A stretch of 64,000 nt of DNA, taken from the NCBI RefSeq assembly GCF_030247195.1, contig NC_080671.1:215640942-215704941 (forward strand), read 5' to 3'. Shown in pieces: positions 41,721-53,544 of this stretch. The translations under genes and the position numbers were made by a program. The stretch's first letter is position 1, and the number at the start of each line of letters is the position of its first letter. The stretch comes from Topomyia yanbarensis (taxonomy: Eukaryota > Arthropoda > Insecta > Diptera > Culicidae). The notes beneath the pieces are model-generated. The model did no database searches, was not told the origin of the DNA, and saw only the letters and a program-made list of their open reading frames with translations.

Positions 41721-42780
41721 GACCGACAGATATTTATATAATCGCGCTAATATGCACTACTATCGCTTTCTCGCTCGTTCTCGTGCCGTGCATGAGCCTT
41801 TCCTTTCTGTCTGGCTTCTAATGGCCTAATCAAAGTAATATGCCGTCTTTCCCCCACCAACTGCTCTCGTCAAGCAACCCAATGCGAATAATCATAGGAA
41901 CAAACATGTAGTGGACCTATATATAAACTTTTCATTATTTTATTGTTCGGTTGGTCCACCATAGTGACGGCTGTGTGCGGGATGGGCTGAAAATTTTCAT
42001 TTTTCCTAGTCGTTTTCGAAAGATTTTTCAAAACACATTTTTTTGTTATTAGTGCATGTTATACATACTTCAAATTTTAATACAGCATAGAGGAACAAAT
42101 TTTCAACAAATTGGCCTCAAAATTAAACCATTCTGTTAAGTATGTTAAAAGTTATTAACGTTCAAAGTCTGACGCGGCGCCGCAGCCGATATTTTGAAAC
42201 GGAACCCCTATATTGAAAGCTTAAATGTATTCTACATTAAAACATTGAGCGAATAATTATTAAATTGACCGTTTGCTAGATCTACAATAACAACAATGAG
42301 ATATTTTTTTGCATTGTTACAAAACAGTTGATTGGTATTCATGAAGACATAGCAAACAGTTTAGAAAAAAGCTGTTTTTTCGTACAATTATCCGTACAAC
42401 CTTAAATATTAATATAGCAGACTGGTTATGAAAATTAACACATGCCCATGAGCTTAACCCTTCCATGTCCAACTATTTTCTAGCGTATATAGAGTTTCGG
42501 GGTCATGGACGTCGCAAATGTGAAAAAAATCTGTGAACCCGGCTGCAAGCCTGTACTCCAAGCATCATCATCAGGACGTCAGGAACGTAGGATTCGAATA
42601 GTGCGGAATACTCAGATAGAGCGGGACTGAAAGGCTTTTGGTCGGCAGAGATTAGTTGTGGAGAAATCTCTATCAAACTCCCTGGAATTGCTGACACCGG
42701 ATTAATATTTGTGCATTTGAATACTGTTCTTGAGGCATGAACAGCATTAACAGATCTGCGGTCAAAATATACAGTGCATC
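41721..42780. other. H3 upstream flank, then unidentified sequence
   Basis: 41725-41870 resembles, in inverse orientation, the promoter-like blocks at 40440 and 41137. Beyond that no gene is supported; a minus-strand open frame at 42503-42697 has no family features. Confidence 0.35.
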
Positions 42781-43235
42781 ACTTTGAAAATAATGGTTAA
42801 AGCACTACCGGAATACACAGGGAGTGTGCTAGCACGGTGGAGCCCGAAACCTGTTTCCTTTGCAGGGTATTCAAGAAAATTTGGTGGGATCAATCCAATT
42901 TATTGTTATTTTATAGTTCATTATATAATTCACACCATACCATAATTATTATATCCACATATCCTCTTCCCATTTCCCTTCCTTACCAACAAACTCCTCC
43001 ATCCGTAATACCTATGTAGATTGCGTGGGCTCCCCGCGTCTTCTAAAGTAGGTATTCAACTAACATTTCCTTCCCTTTAGCGATCGTAAGGACATGGCCA
43101 GGTGTGCGGTGAACTATACCACATTTAGTATAAGTCACTGTATCAACCACCCATGGTGAGTGCGGTCGTTTTTGCTATGCTTTTGCTATGTATATAGAGT
43201 TCCGGCGAAGACTACATATTAAGAAAACTGATATC
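42781..43235. other. Unidentified, possible repeat end
   Basis: No reading frame. A pyrimidine-rich stretch (42955-43010) precedes TGGGCTCCCCGCG. The region may be part of the LINE represented at 43236, but I cannot show it. Confidence 0.3.
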
Positions 43236-43505
43236 TTTTTCCTTATACCGATGCGATCGAAATAGCTCCACTAGCCGTGCCCTTCGTGGTGGTGTAATGA
43301 TATGTGTCAAAAAGGGAATTCGAAGTAATATCGTAACTGTCGATGGTGCCGACCATCTGGAGCAGGTAGGTGCTCGTATATACTACGGGGCAACGTCTCT
43401 CTTCGTCTGTGCGATTTACCTATTACCGAATTCGGATCTCGCTTTGTATGAACAGCATGCTGCCTGTGTTAATCACCTCTGCACAGTGGGACGAGCCCGG
43501 ACTTA
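43236..43505 (+). pseudogene. LINE endonuclease fragment (Jockey/CR1-like)
   Basis: The frame reads LYRCDRNSSTSRALRGG, VMICVKKGIRSNI, then LEQVGARIYY and SLFVCAIYLLPNSDLALYEQ. This corresponds to the middle of an APE-type endonuclease, where 'RGGGVLIAV' and 'FVCAVYLPP' blocks are conserved in Jockey- and CR1-type LINEs. It stops at TAA 43503-43505. Neither the N-terminal NE motifs nor the GSDH end are present. It is unrelated to the other LINEs in the window. Confidence 0.7.
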
Positions 43506-45231
43506 AGTTCATATATGAATGTTATGCGATATTCTCGCTAGTATTTTTCTCCTATCAGCTGAGCCATCAGAGACATTTTTGCGAGATTTTAAGTGATTTG
43601 AACGTAAAATGATTTTTTGGCAGTTTTTTTAAGGGCATATTTCAGGTGTTTTTTGCATAATTTGACCATAGGAACTACATCCGATTATCTTCGTTTTTCA
43701 AAGAAATGGTTGGTTTTATGCATTGCATTAGTTCACCAAAATTATCCGTCTGATAAAATTACATCATTAAATCGCCAAAAATAAGTCACTAGTTGGTTTA
43801 GTTAGTGTTTAGATAACTGTTTGTCGTAATTTTTTATTGAATTCGAACTTCTAATGCGGTAACAACAACGACGCCTGTGAATGCCCGCGATCACACTATA
43901 CTCATTCGAAAGCTTTTAATTTTCTTTTTAAAATGAGTATATGCCAGCGAAAATTTGCGATAAGCAGTCAAAATTTAAAAAAAACTGTGAATGGAGACGC
44001 ATGGTTGTTACTGATATTGAATTTGAATAATCACTTTATAGCTAAAATAATGACACGAATACATGCACAACTGTCAAATAGTATTGAGAGCATGATGAAC
44101 AAGGGTTTTGCGCAGTGGCGATCTCGTAACCAATGAGGTACAACCGAGGTGCGATTATTGCTAGTTGAAAACTAATACCAAACTAATACCAACAAGGGTT
44201 TTACTAGTGATCAAATGGTAGAGGCATTAAAAATGTTTGAAAATCAGTAAAAATTTCAACCATCTGAAATAGGTTATAAAATGTTTCTGAAACTATTTCT
44301 TGCTAACTTGAGCAATAACTGTCAAATAGAGTGAATACAGTTGAGCTCTAGTCGTTTGGTGAGAGTATTTTGATCCGAATTTGTATAGCACTGATATTGC
44401 TTAAGGGTATGCGATATTATCCAAATAAAATAAAACCATTTTTAAATGAACCATACACACGAAAAAAGGGTTTTGGATTTATTTTCATTTAAGATATGAA
44501 ATAAGCAAGTAACTTAAAACACACCTACGAAGAAAAATCGTTGACCATCTTGTTGATTAGTGAATGCAATAAAACATTCCACTAAGACGCTCAAAATGCT
44601 TGTTTTGAAAATGATAGAAAATGTAGCTTTCATATCTAGTAACCCACTAATGAATTAAATGTTCCAAAATTAGTCGAACACATCTTATTTGATCCGTAAA
44701 AACAAATTAGTCATGTCTGAAGCCCCATAATGAGATGTCCATTAATTCGTTTCAATATGAAAAATAAATTCCAAAATAACTATTGAAAACAATCATTATA
44801 AAAGACAAAATATTTACTTTTGACCCACTCTAATAAGTAGTAAAGTTATTTTTTTTTATTATTAAAATAGAAATTCAGCGCACAAAAACTTCTTTAAACA
44901 AATTTTTGAACCTTCACAGCAAAATAATTTTTCGAGCCACCCTAACGTATAATGACTTTGTTGCATGTGTTAATATCAAAAACGATTTAGCACACGAAAA
45001 TTAATACACACAAATTTTAAGAACGATTTCGAAAAAAATATTTTTGAGACACCCTAATGATTAGTAAACGCTTATTTTTGAAATGTTTTAATATCAAAAA
45101 CGAATTCAGCGTACCAAAATTGTATAAAATCGTCCTATTTGAACCGATACGGCAAAGTTTGGACTTTAGTCCACCTTTTGTTCTAAGTCGTGCCACTGTG
45201 CTCTGTGAAGTTGGCCGGAAAATTCGCGGAA
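43506..45231. other. AT-rich, nothing recognised
   Basis: No gene or repeat supported over 1.7 kb. Confidence 0.35.
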
Positions 45232-46276
45232 ATTCGATGAACTAAATTTTATTCGTTTGGTGGTCGTTTGGTAGTGATTGATAGTCGGTTTTTAACGTTT
45301 GGTTGTGGGCGGGTAATTAATAAAAAAAATATTAAAAAATTAACGAGAAGTTGGCCGGAATAAAATGAAACATCATTATTTCACTACCAAATCTATTCAG
45401 ATCGATAGGAAATCGTTTGGTGGTCACGAATATGCAATTTTTTTTTGGTTTGGTGGTGAATAGTTAGTTAGTTATTCGCAAAAACAACAAAGCGAAACTA
45501 ACAACCAAGCATCTCCATTGAAATCCTTATCGGAGGAAGCGCATGGTGTTTCGTATTTTCAAAGTTTTACAACACGTGCTTTCACAAACTGTTTGTAATG
45601 CTAAATTTTCTTTATATTCAAAAGCATATACACCGCCGTTATTTGCATAGTCGTCCCGTCCCAATATCACAGAATATGTGTCAATTATGCGTTCCGTAAA
45701 TTGACTGTCTGCGCGAGGGTCAAAGGACTGAGTCGTGTTATTGCATCCGCGATTATAACGTCCGAATGGAGTGCGTCGCAACGTACGGGACATTATGACG
45801 CACAAGCATGTATTATAATATCCGAAAGTAAGAATGTGTCAAAAGATCCGAAATCGTTCTTGTTGCAAGTCCGAAACGATACTGTGTCAATATGTCTGGG
45901 ATCCTATAATGCATATGAATGTTATGATGTAAAGTTATTGTGTTGTATGATGTAAAGTTATTGTGTGGCAAGGTCTGGGAATAAATGGCAAACTCATAGT
46001 TTCGAATGTAATGTTGCATAAGAACTGCGTAATAACATGGGGATGTTTCATAAAGTCTGTGACGTTATGAAAACGAATATGCGTCATGAAATACTGGACT
46101 GTATGACACATATGATTTAAGGATCATATTTCGTTATCAAAATCCTGGACACTGTATCGTACTTTTACACAGCAATAAATATGATTTTTATGTTAGACGT
46201 CATTCCAAACTTGATACAAATTACCAAACCATTATGCACAAAATGACGAGGCTTGCATGCGCAGTTGCATAAAATT
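45232..46276 (+). repeat. Unidentified repeat, copy A
   Basis: Homologous over about 1 kb to 47857-48592 plus 50921-51220. Shared landmarks, in order, are GAACTAAATTTTA, GTTGGCCGGAATAA, TCTATTCAGATCGATAGGAA, GGTGGTCACGAATA, ATTATGCGTTCCGTAAA, GTCCGAAACGATACTG, ACAAATTACCAAAC and TTGCATGCGCA. No long reading frame. A quasi-periodic GTCCGAAA/GTGTCA motif fills about 45700-45960. Confidence 0.8.
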
Positions 46277-47815
46277 CCAATTATTTTCATTTAAAGTAAA
46301 ACTGCGAGATTTTAGAAATAAAGCGATGTGGTAAATTAAATCAATCAGGGTTACACTGAGCAACTATATTCGTAAATCTGGTACATATAGGTTTCGTTCA
46401 AACACAAATATAAGCAATTCTCCAGGTAAAGTTTCTATTTTGCTTGCGAGTATTTTATAAATACCACGAAACGATTTTGGGAGGCTTAGTACGAATCGGG
46501 CTTATTAATCGAACGAATTTTTTGATGGAATATTTAAGAAAGCTTCTAATATTGTGCTAGGGAGCGCTATTTTGAAAAAAAAATGTATTCCAAATAATTA
46601 GATTTTTGTTAGTAATAACACTTAATTAAAACAAGTAAATTATCATTTTTATGGATCCGCTGTATAGTATCATTCATCATATATCTTTCTTTAAGTGAGA
46701 CTATCAACTATATTTGCTTAATCGGTGTGTGAATTGTAGAATAAGCGTTGATCAAATTCGGACCTGATACGAGATCGCAAGAAACCGTTTGAGGGGATAG
46801 TGTGCGCAATCGGTCAAGCTTTCAAGAAAACATTAGTTATTGCAAATCGATTGACAGATTTCAATGTTACACATCAAAAAATTATGAATCTTATCGGTGA
46901 CGTAATTTCAAACATGACACAATTTAGCAAAACGTAATTCACGAAGTGACGAAATATAACCGTGTTCCATTTAATCTTACATGAAAGCTGTATTTTTCAT
47001 GCGCAGTGCTATAAAATTAAACTTGTCAACATTTAAAACAATCACCATATGTGGAGTAAGATTTCGTGATTTAGGAAAGTCATCATCATGTAAAATGAAA
47101 ATCGAACATAAAACTATGTCATTTTTATTCTCGAATATGTCAGGGTCAGGTGATGAAAATACACACGATTTTTTTAGGTATGTAGCTCGTAACTCCATTT
47201 TTAGATGATTTGGGCCAGCTCCTACTTTTATTGTATATTTACTATAAAGTTTCACATGTCGAAGAGAACTTTTGATTTCCGGACCAATTGATCAGACTTT
47301 CGCAAAAAAAAACAAATATATTCAAATCTGTTGACATGATCGAATCACTCAGTCCCCCTACGAATTGTTTGCATGTATTCAGATGAAATTGTTATTTAAA
47401 TTAATTGATTGTGAATTCAAATCTACTTAATAAATAATTAGATTGTTTGATGAAATGCACGAAAAACTTCGTTATATCTATGAACATCGTTCGTAATATA
47501 CACGAGAAATGTTTGGGTATTTTATCAAAGAATGCGTACAATTAACGAAATCGATTCGTTATCGACCAACGAAATTTTTGTTGTACTATTTGCGAGCTAC
47601 TACTACTAAACTAACTTCAAAACTCAATTTTGATAAATTTTACGATAGAGTTTTCGTGAACATTACGAATAACATTCACACTAAAGATTCGGAGTCGACC
47701 CATTTTTTCTTCAAATGATCTTATTGCAGCCATGGAAATAATTTTAACAATAATTATTAACTGGCCCATTCCAGTACCAAAAAATGGTAAGCATTTTCCG
47801 ATACAATCGATTTTT
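46277..47815. other. AT-rich, nothing recognised
   Basis: No supported feature; short open frames on both strands lack family signatures. Confidence 0.35.
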
Positions 47816-48600
47816 GCCATTCTCATATAGAAAGGTTATGCAATTGCATAATTTATTGAACTAAATTTTAGTCGAATGCTGGTTGTTTGGTGGTGATTGG
47901 TAGTCTGTTTTTAACGTTTGGTAGTCAGCAGTTAATTAATAAAAAATATTAAAAAAAAATAACGTGAAGTTGGCCGGAATAATACAAAACCTTATTGTCT
48001 TGCTACAAAATCTATTCAGATCGATAGGAAATTGTTTGGTGGTCACGAATAGGCGAATTTTTTGTTTTGGTGGCAAATAGTTAGATAATTATTCACGAAA
48101 ATAAAACCTATAGCATTTAACAACCATGCGTCTCCATCGAAATCCTTCACAGAGGAAGCGCCTTGGACTTCATATTTTCCTACGTTTTACTACACGCGCT
48201 TTCACATCCTGTTCACAATGCTTAAGTTTATAAATGTATTCAAAGACCTATATACCGGCGTTGTTTCCATAATTGTCCTATGTACGAAAGGAACCCAGCA
48301 GAATATGTGACAATTATGCGTTCCGTAAATCGACTGTCCTCCCTAGGGTCAAAGAACTGAGACGGCACCGTATCATAGCATCATAACGTCCTGGACATTA
48401 TAACGCACAAGAGCGTATTATAATAGCCGAAAGTAAGAATGTGATTGTGATGTGATCATTCTTGTTTCACAAAGTCCGAAACGATACTGCGTCATAATGT
48501 CTGGGATTCTATAATGCTTATAAATAATTGGATGTTAGGATGCAAAGTTATTGTGTTGTAAGATTTCGAATATAATGATGTATAGTAACTGCATCAGGAC

Positions 48601-50912
48601 TAGAGCTTCCATTTCCCGACGGTTTTCAGCTTCCCGGGATTCGGGAAATAAATAATAAATTTCCCGGGAGATCCCGGGATCCCGGGAATACAGAAGAGAA
48701 ATAAATAGATGAATGATTTTCTTGAAAATAAAAGAATAAATTGAAAAGCTTTCAAACCCGTTTGATTGCATGTATATTAGAGTGGGACATAGTTATATGA
48801 AAAAAATAAAATTTGGCTCCGAGTAACTTTTTGGGTTCCATTTAGCTACCAGAACTACTCTGCAAATTTTTAGCTCGATCGGTGAAACTATATTTTTGCG
48901 CCCACTGTTTAAAGTTTACATGGGATTTCGTATGGGGAAATTGTCTTTTGCAAATTAATTCTTTCAAGAGTCGCCCGTTATCTCCTAAAAATAAGTAGAT
49001 GTCTGATTTTTATAGGAAATTTGTCAAGGAAACAAAGTCTAGAAGACTGCAAAACGATCTGATACTTGTGGAAAAAGTTATTAAGCAAAAACCGATTGAT
49101 GCCCTGAAGATTGATGAAAATTTCACTTTTCATAGCATTACTGCTATACAAAAATTTTAACTTTTTCTTATTATGTACAAAAGAAGCCTCAATTTATCCC
49201 TCAAAACCTTTCGAAGTGGCCAAATACTATAGATAAAAGATTTAGACACATTAAGAGAGGATTAAAACAAAATTGCGTATAATTGGACAACCAACAGTGG
49301 TGCTAGAAAAAATGAATATTGTATCAATCGTCAGAGCATCGATCGGTTTCTGCTTAATAACTTTTTTCTCAAGCGTCAGATCGTTTCGTGGTTTTCGAGA
49401 CTTTGTTTCTTTGTTAAATTTCCTATAAAAGCCACGTAACGATTTATTTTTAAGAAGTAATGGGCGACTCCTGGAGAAATTATTTTGCAAAAGTTCATTT
49501 TCTCATACAAAATCCCATGTAAACTTTAAACAGTCGGCGCAAAAATATAGTTTCACCGATCGAGCTAAGATTTTCCACAGTTGTTCTAGGACCCAAATGG
49601 TACCTAAAAAGTTACTCGGAGCTGGAATCTAATTTTTGTCCCACCCTAATGTATATCTGTCCTAAAGCAATTGTTAGACGATGGCGATTTGGTGGCCTAC
49701 ACATCATTCAATCATTTGATAACTCGTCAATAAGTTTACGCAACATCAACTTTTTCTTGGCTATATGTATAACCTAAATTTTGGTAATTACGATTACGAT
49801 TGGGAGTTACTGTCCAATATTCGAATTCGTTGTTCTGATACGATGGAATGTGATCAATTTAATGCAAAACACCTTCTTTGGTAATTTTGAATGAAAAGAT
49901 TGAGCTGGGTAGGGTAGTGTGCAGTTACTTCTGATCAAAAGAGGAATGTTTCTATTTGGAATCCATTTCCGTCACAGTAGGATCAGCATCATTTCGAATT
50001 AAGTGGGAACCAAAATCAAGTAGATAATGGACGAACTGTACAGCGATGGATGAAGCCTGCCATCGATTTCCTGTTACGGGCAAGTATCTGGATTGCTTGA
50101 TCTTATCCCTTCAAAAATCCTGCCTGCATCCTTGAAAGCGACATTCAAAGAGTTCAGATGCGCATGATATTGGACAGATACAACGTTATGTATTTCTTTT
50201 CATACATCCAAAAATTTACACATATTACAGTTACGGTATAACAAATAAGACGAAATATGCATTCGATGAACCGACCAAATATTTCTGCAGACGTTCTAGA
50301 AACATTCCTTATTTTAAATAGCGTTTGCGTTAAGAAGTTTTGAAATAAACACGCATCGATTTTTTAAGAAAGTAACGCAATTTCCATTACTAATTTGTTT
50401 GCAAGCCCTTTCATTCAAGATCTAACTATTAAAATAAACTATAACAAGAACTGTAAAAAATCTGATCAATCGGCTCATCGGTTGCAGAGATATCGTGCGC
50501 ATCACTAACGCTACTGTAAGGAAATGCTTCGGTACAACGGCCGGCAAATTAATCCATTTTTGAATGAAAAAATCAACCTTCTTTAGTGTTTTGAGTATGG
50601 CTTGGACTATATACCTAAAAAAATCACGAAAACATATCAGTGAGCCTAAAAATCTATAGTCCATTGGTCTGCAAATCAGTTGCAAAAGCACAATCTGCAT
50701 ACACTACTCACTCCAAATGTTTGGCGGTAAAGATATTTCCTACAGAATTTCATTCGCAGAACCTAAGTCTTTTGGAATAAATTAAAAATCTTTTTTCCGG
50801 GGATTCCCGAATCCCGGGAATGAGAAAACACAATTTCCCGGGAATCGGAAATCCCAGGAAATACAAAAATCCCGGGATTCCCGGGAAATACATTCCCGGG
50901 ATGGAAGCTCTA
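48601..50912. mobile_element. hAT-like DNA element with 8-bp target duplication
   Basis: It begins TAGAGCTTCCAT and ends ATGGAAGCTCTA, with ATCAGGAC immediately outside on both sides (48593-48600 and 50913-50920). The subterminal 80-150 bp at each end is packed with TTCCCGGGA-type palindromes. An 8-bp duplication and TAG-starting termini fit the hAT superfamily. I see no transposase; the 92-codon minus-strand frame at 50422-50700 is not recognised, so the element is probably non-autonomous. About 0.87 kb of its length is a nested MITE. Confidence 0.85.
48778..49648. mobile_element. Long-armed MITE (871 bp) nested in the hAT-like element
   Basis: It begins TAGAGTGGGAC and ends GTCCCACCCTA, flanked by ATGTATAT on both sides (48770-48777 and 49649-49656). 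The two arms, about 350 bp each, are inverted copies: both contain TCGATCGGTGAAACTATATT and GTTTAAAGTTTACATGGGAT. The 8-bp duplication again suggests hAT-type transposition. No coding capacity. Confidence 0.9.
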
Positions 50913-51220
50913 ATCAGGACACCCACATTACAACGTACGTACCGGGAATTCTTCAAAAAGTTTGTAACACTAAGACACACTAGGGGTGCGTCATAAGATC
51001 CGAAAACAAATATACTTTATGCAGTATTTGATTGTACGAGGCACATAAATTGTCGGACATTATCTCACAATCGAAATCATAGACACTGTAACGTACTTAT
51101 ACACAGCATAAATATGAATTTTATGTTTTACGTGCTCCCAAATTTGACACAAATTACCAAACTGTAATTTATAAAATGACGAGAAGTGCGTTGCATGCGC
51201 AATTGCATAAACTTACACTT

Positions 51221-51780
51221 ACCAACATTTACAACAATCATTATTGTAGAGTAAAATTTAATTTTAAAAGATTTTCAAAAATGTTTTTCAGAATTATAGA
51301 ACCTGTGATCAATATAGCGATTTAAACTAATGGATGTCAATGAATTCTGTTGTTTTTTTTCAATTTGTTTATTTGATAAGGCACGTGTGCGTTAGCTTAA
51401 AGGTGCCATTTTTTCATTGTTTTACATTTTGAATTTCTTAAAACTAGGGGGTTACACATTTCAATATTATTTTGTTTTATATAATGAAACTAAAAAAAAA
51501 AGAAAAACTTTACAGCTAACTTATACATATAAAAGAGGGTATAATATAATATTCGTAAGATTTGGGGGACGGGTCATTTTGTGTGTTCTTTGTATAGTAA
51601 TTCACTTTATGATTTTTAGAAGGGAGATTGTAGGAGAAATTAATTATTAACTAAGCGGAACATTTTACAAGCTTATTAACTAGAAATAACTAGAGAGAGT
51701 GGTTCAAGATTAAGGGGAATTAATTAGGGCTATTTTAAAGTATTTGTACTGTTGTGCATTTCTTAACGAGATTAAATATT
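51221..51780. other. AT-rich spacer
   Basis: Nothing recognised. Confidence 0.35.
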
Positions 51781-52186
51781 GATCAACTAAAACTAGAAGA
51801 TAGGGGGGCACATAAGTTTTGGGAAGATGTTCAAGGGGAGAAGGGGGTGAAGTCATACATCTGTGTATCAGAGACATAGGAGGGAGGGTGGACAAGACTG
51901 AACGGGGGGGGGGGGGGGGAGATATAAACTTTCAGTTTCCGGCATCAGGAATTAACGGCCAGGATTACAGATTCGAACGGATTGATCAACTAAAACTAGA
52001 AGATAGGGAGCACATAAGTTTTGGGAAGATATTCAAGGGGAGAAGGGGTGAAGTCATTCATCGGTGTATCAGAGACATGGGAGAGAGGGTGGACAAGGCT
52101 GAACGGGGGGGGGGGAGATATAAACTTTCAGTTTCCGGCATCAGGAATCAACGGCCAGGATTACAGATTCGAACGGATGCATCAAG
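51781..52186. repeat. 203-bp tandem duplication with poly-G tracts
   Basis: GATCAACTAAAACTAGAAGA begins at 51781 and 51984. Each unit ends with TTTCAGTTTCCGGCATCAGG and GATTACAGATTCGAACGGAT. Poly-G tracts (about 51905-51919 and 52105-52114) differ in length. It lies just beyond the 3' end of the minus-strand LINE. Confidence 0.9.
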
Positions 52187-52239
52187 TATTGGGACGCCGG
52201 GCGGTTTTCCTCGAGCCGGCAGGGGTTCCTCCAGACGAT

Positions 52240-53544
52240 TTCATAGTACGATTTCATAGATACGGATCGGAAACACACCGCGTTGCGCGTGTGATGTTGT
52301 ACTGTAGATCTCATGTTGTTGGTTCATTCGACAGATGTTTTGCCACAAGCGCAGATACCGCTATCCACGAGCCCAATACGCCAGAGATGTGCGTCCAGCG
52401 TGTGGTGATTGGACATGAGGCGAGACATCACGCGAATGAAATCCCGACCAACATCCATCCCCCTGAACCAAGGTTTCGTCGATACCTTAGGGATTATCGA
52501 ATGTAGCCACCTTCCCAGTTCACCATTGCTCCACGAAGTTTGCCAACTTTCGAGGGTTCTCTGATGAGTGATACTGAAAAATTCGCTGAAGCTAATTGGT
52601 CTTTCATATATGTCACCTTGTAAAGCGCCCGCCTTAGCTAAATAGTCCGCTTCTTCATTGCCTGAAATGGAGCAATGCGAGGGAACCCAAACTAAGGAAA
52701 TCTTGTACGATCTTACAGACAAAGCACGCAGGCGCTCCCAGATTTTCCCCAGAAAATATGGAATGTGCTTTCTAGGTTTCATTGAACGGAGAGCCTCGAT
52801 TGAGCTGAGGCTATCCGAGACAATAAAGTAATGATCGGTGGGCAAAGTATCAATGATCCCAAGGGTATACTGAATAGCAGCAAGTTCTGCGACGTAAACT
52901 GAAGCAGGATCATTGAGTTTGAATGAGGCGGTGAGGTTTTGATTGAATATACCGAAGCCAGTGGAGTCGTCGAGGTTTGACCCGTCGGTGTAAAACATCT
53001 TGTTGCAGTCGACTTCTCGAAATTTACTATGAAAGATGCTTGGGATAACTTGCGGACGTATGTGATCCGGGATTCCACGAATCTCGTCTTTCACGGATGT
53101 GTCGAAGAATATAGTTGAATCAGAAGCATGAAAGAGATTGACACGGTTGGGATAGTATGAAGAAGGATTGATATTTTGTGCCATGTAATCGAAGTACAAG
53201 GACATAAATCGGGTTTGAGAATTGAGCTCGACAAGCCTTTCGAAATTTGCAATTACTAACGGGTTCAAGATATCGCATCGGATGAGCAATCGATATGAGA
53301 GGTCCCAAAATCGATTTTTCAGCAGAAGAACGCCCGCCAGCACTTCTAAACTCATCGTATGTGTCGAGTGCATGCAACCCAAAGCAATACGCAAACAACA
53401 ATATTGGATTCGCTCTAGTTTGATGAAATGTATGTTCGCAGCGGAGCGGAAACAGAAACTCCCGTACTCCATCACCGACAATATTGTTGTTTGATACAGC
53501 CTGTTCCGGTTATTGTACGGAGAAAGTTGATCCTTTGTTGGCAC
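52240..53544 (-). pseudogene. LINE ORF2: RT end and RNase H
   Basis: A 406-codon open frame (53544-52324). The N-terminal part is the RT thumb/connection (LERIQYCCLRIALGCMHSTH). RNase H then shows FYTDGSNLDDSTGFGIF, VAELAAIQYTLGI, FIVSDSLSSIEAL and VWVPSHCSISGNEEADYLAK, the complete D-E-D-D set. DFIRVMSRLMSNHHTLDAHL and CACGKTSVE follow before the stop. It is offset in frame from the RT by a single shift between about 53472 and 53544. The nucleotides 52240-52324 have no clear LINE homology, so the end is uncertain. Confidence 0.85.

Larger units (their letters stand above)
47857..51220 (+). repeat. Unidentified repeat, copy B, split by an insertion
   Basis: Segments 47857-48592 and 50921-51220 align in order with copy A (45232-46276). 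The break at 48600 is exactly where an hAT-like element with 8-bp target duplications has inserted. Just left, 47816-47850 resembles the end of the GAAAGGC repeat (CATTCTCATATAGAAAGGTT). Copy B starts TTATGCAATTGC and ends GCAATTGCATAA, a possible short inverted terminus not preserved in copy A. Confidence 0.75.

Noticed and set aside
47509..47718. Short open frame in an AT-rich region
   Set aside because: Composition is what random AT-rich DNA would give and no motif is seen.
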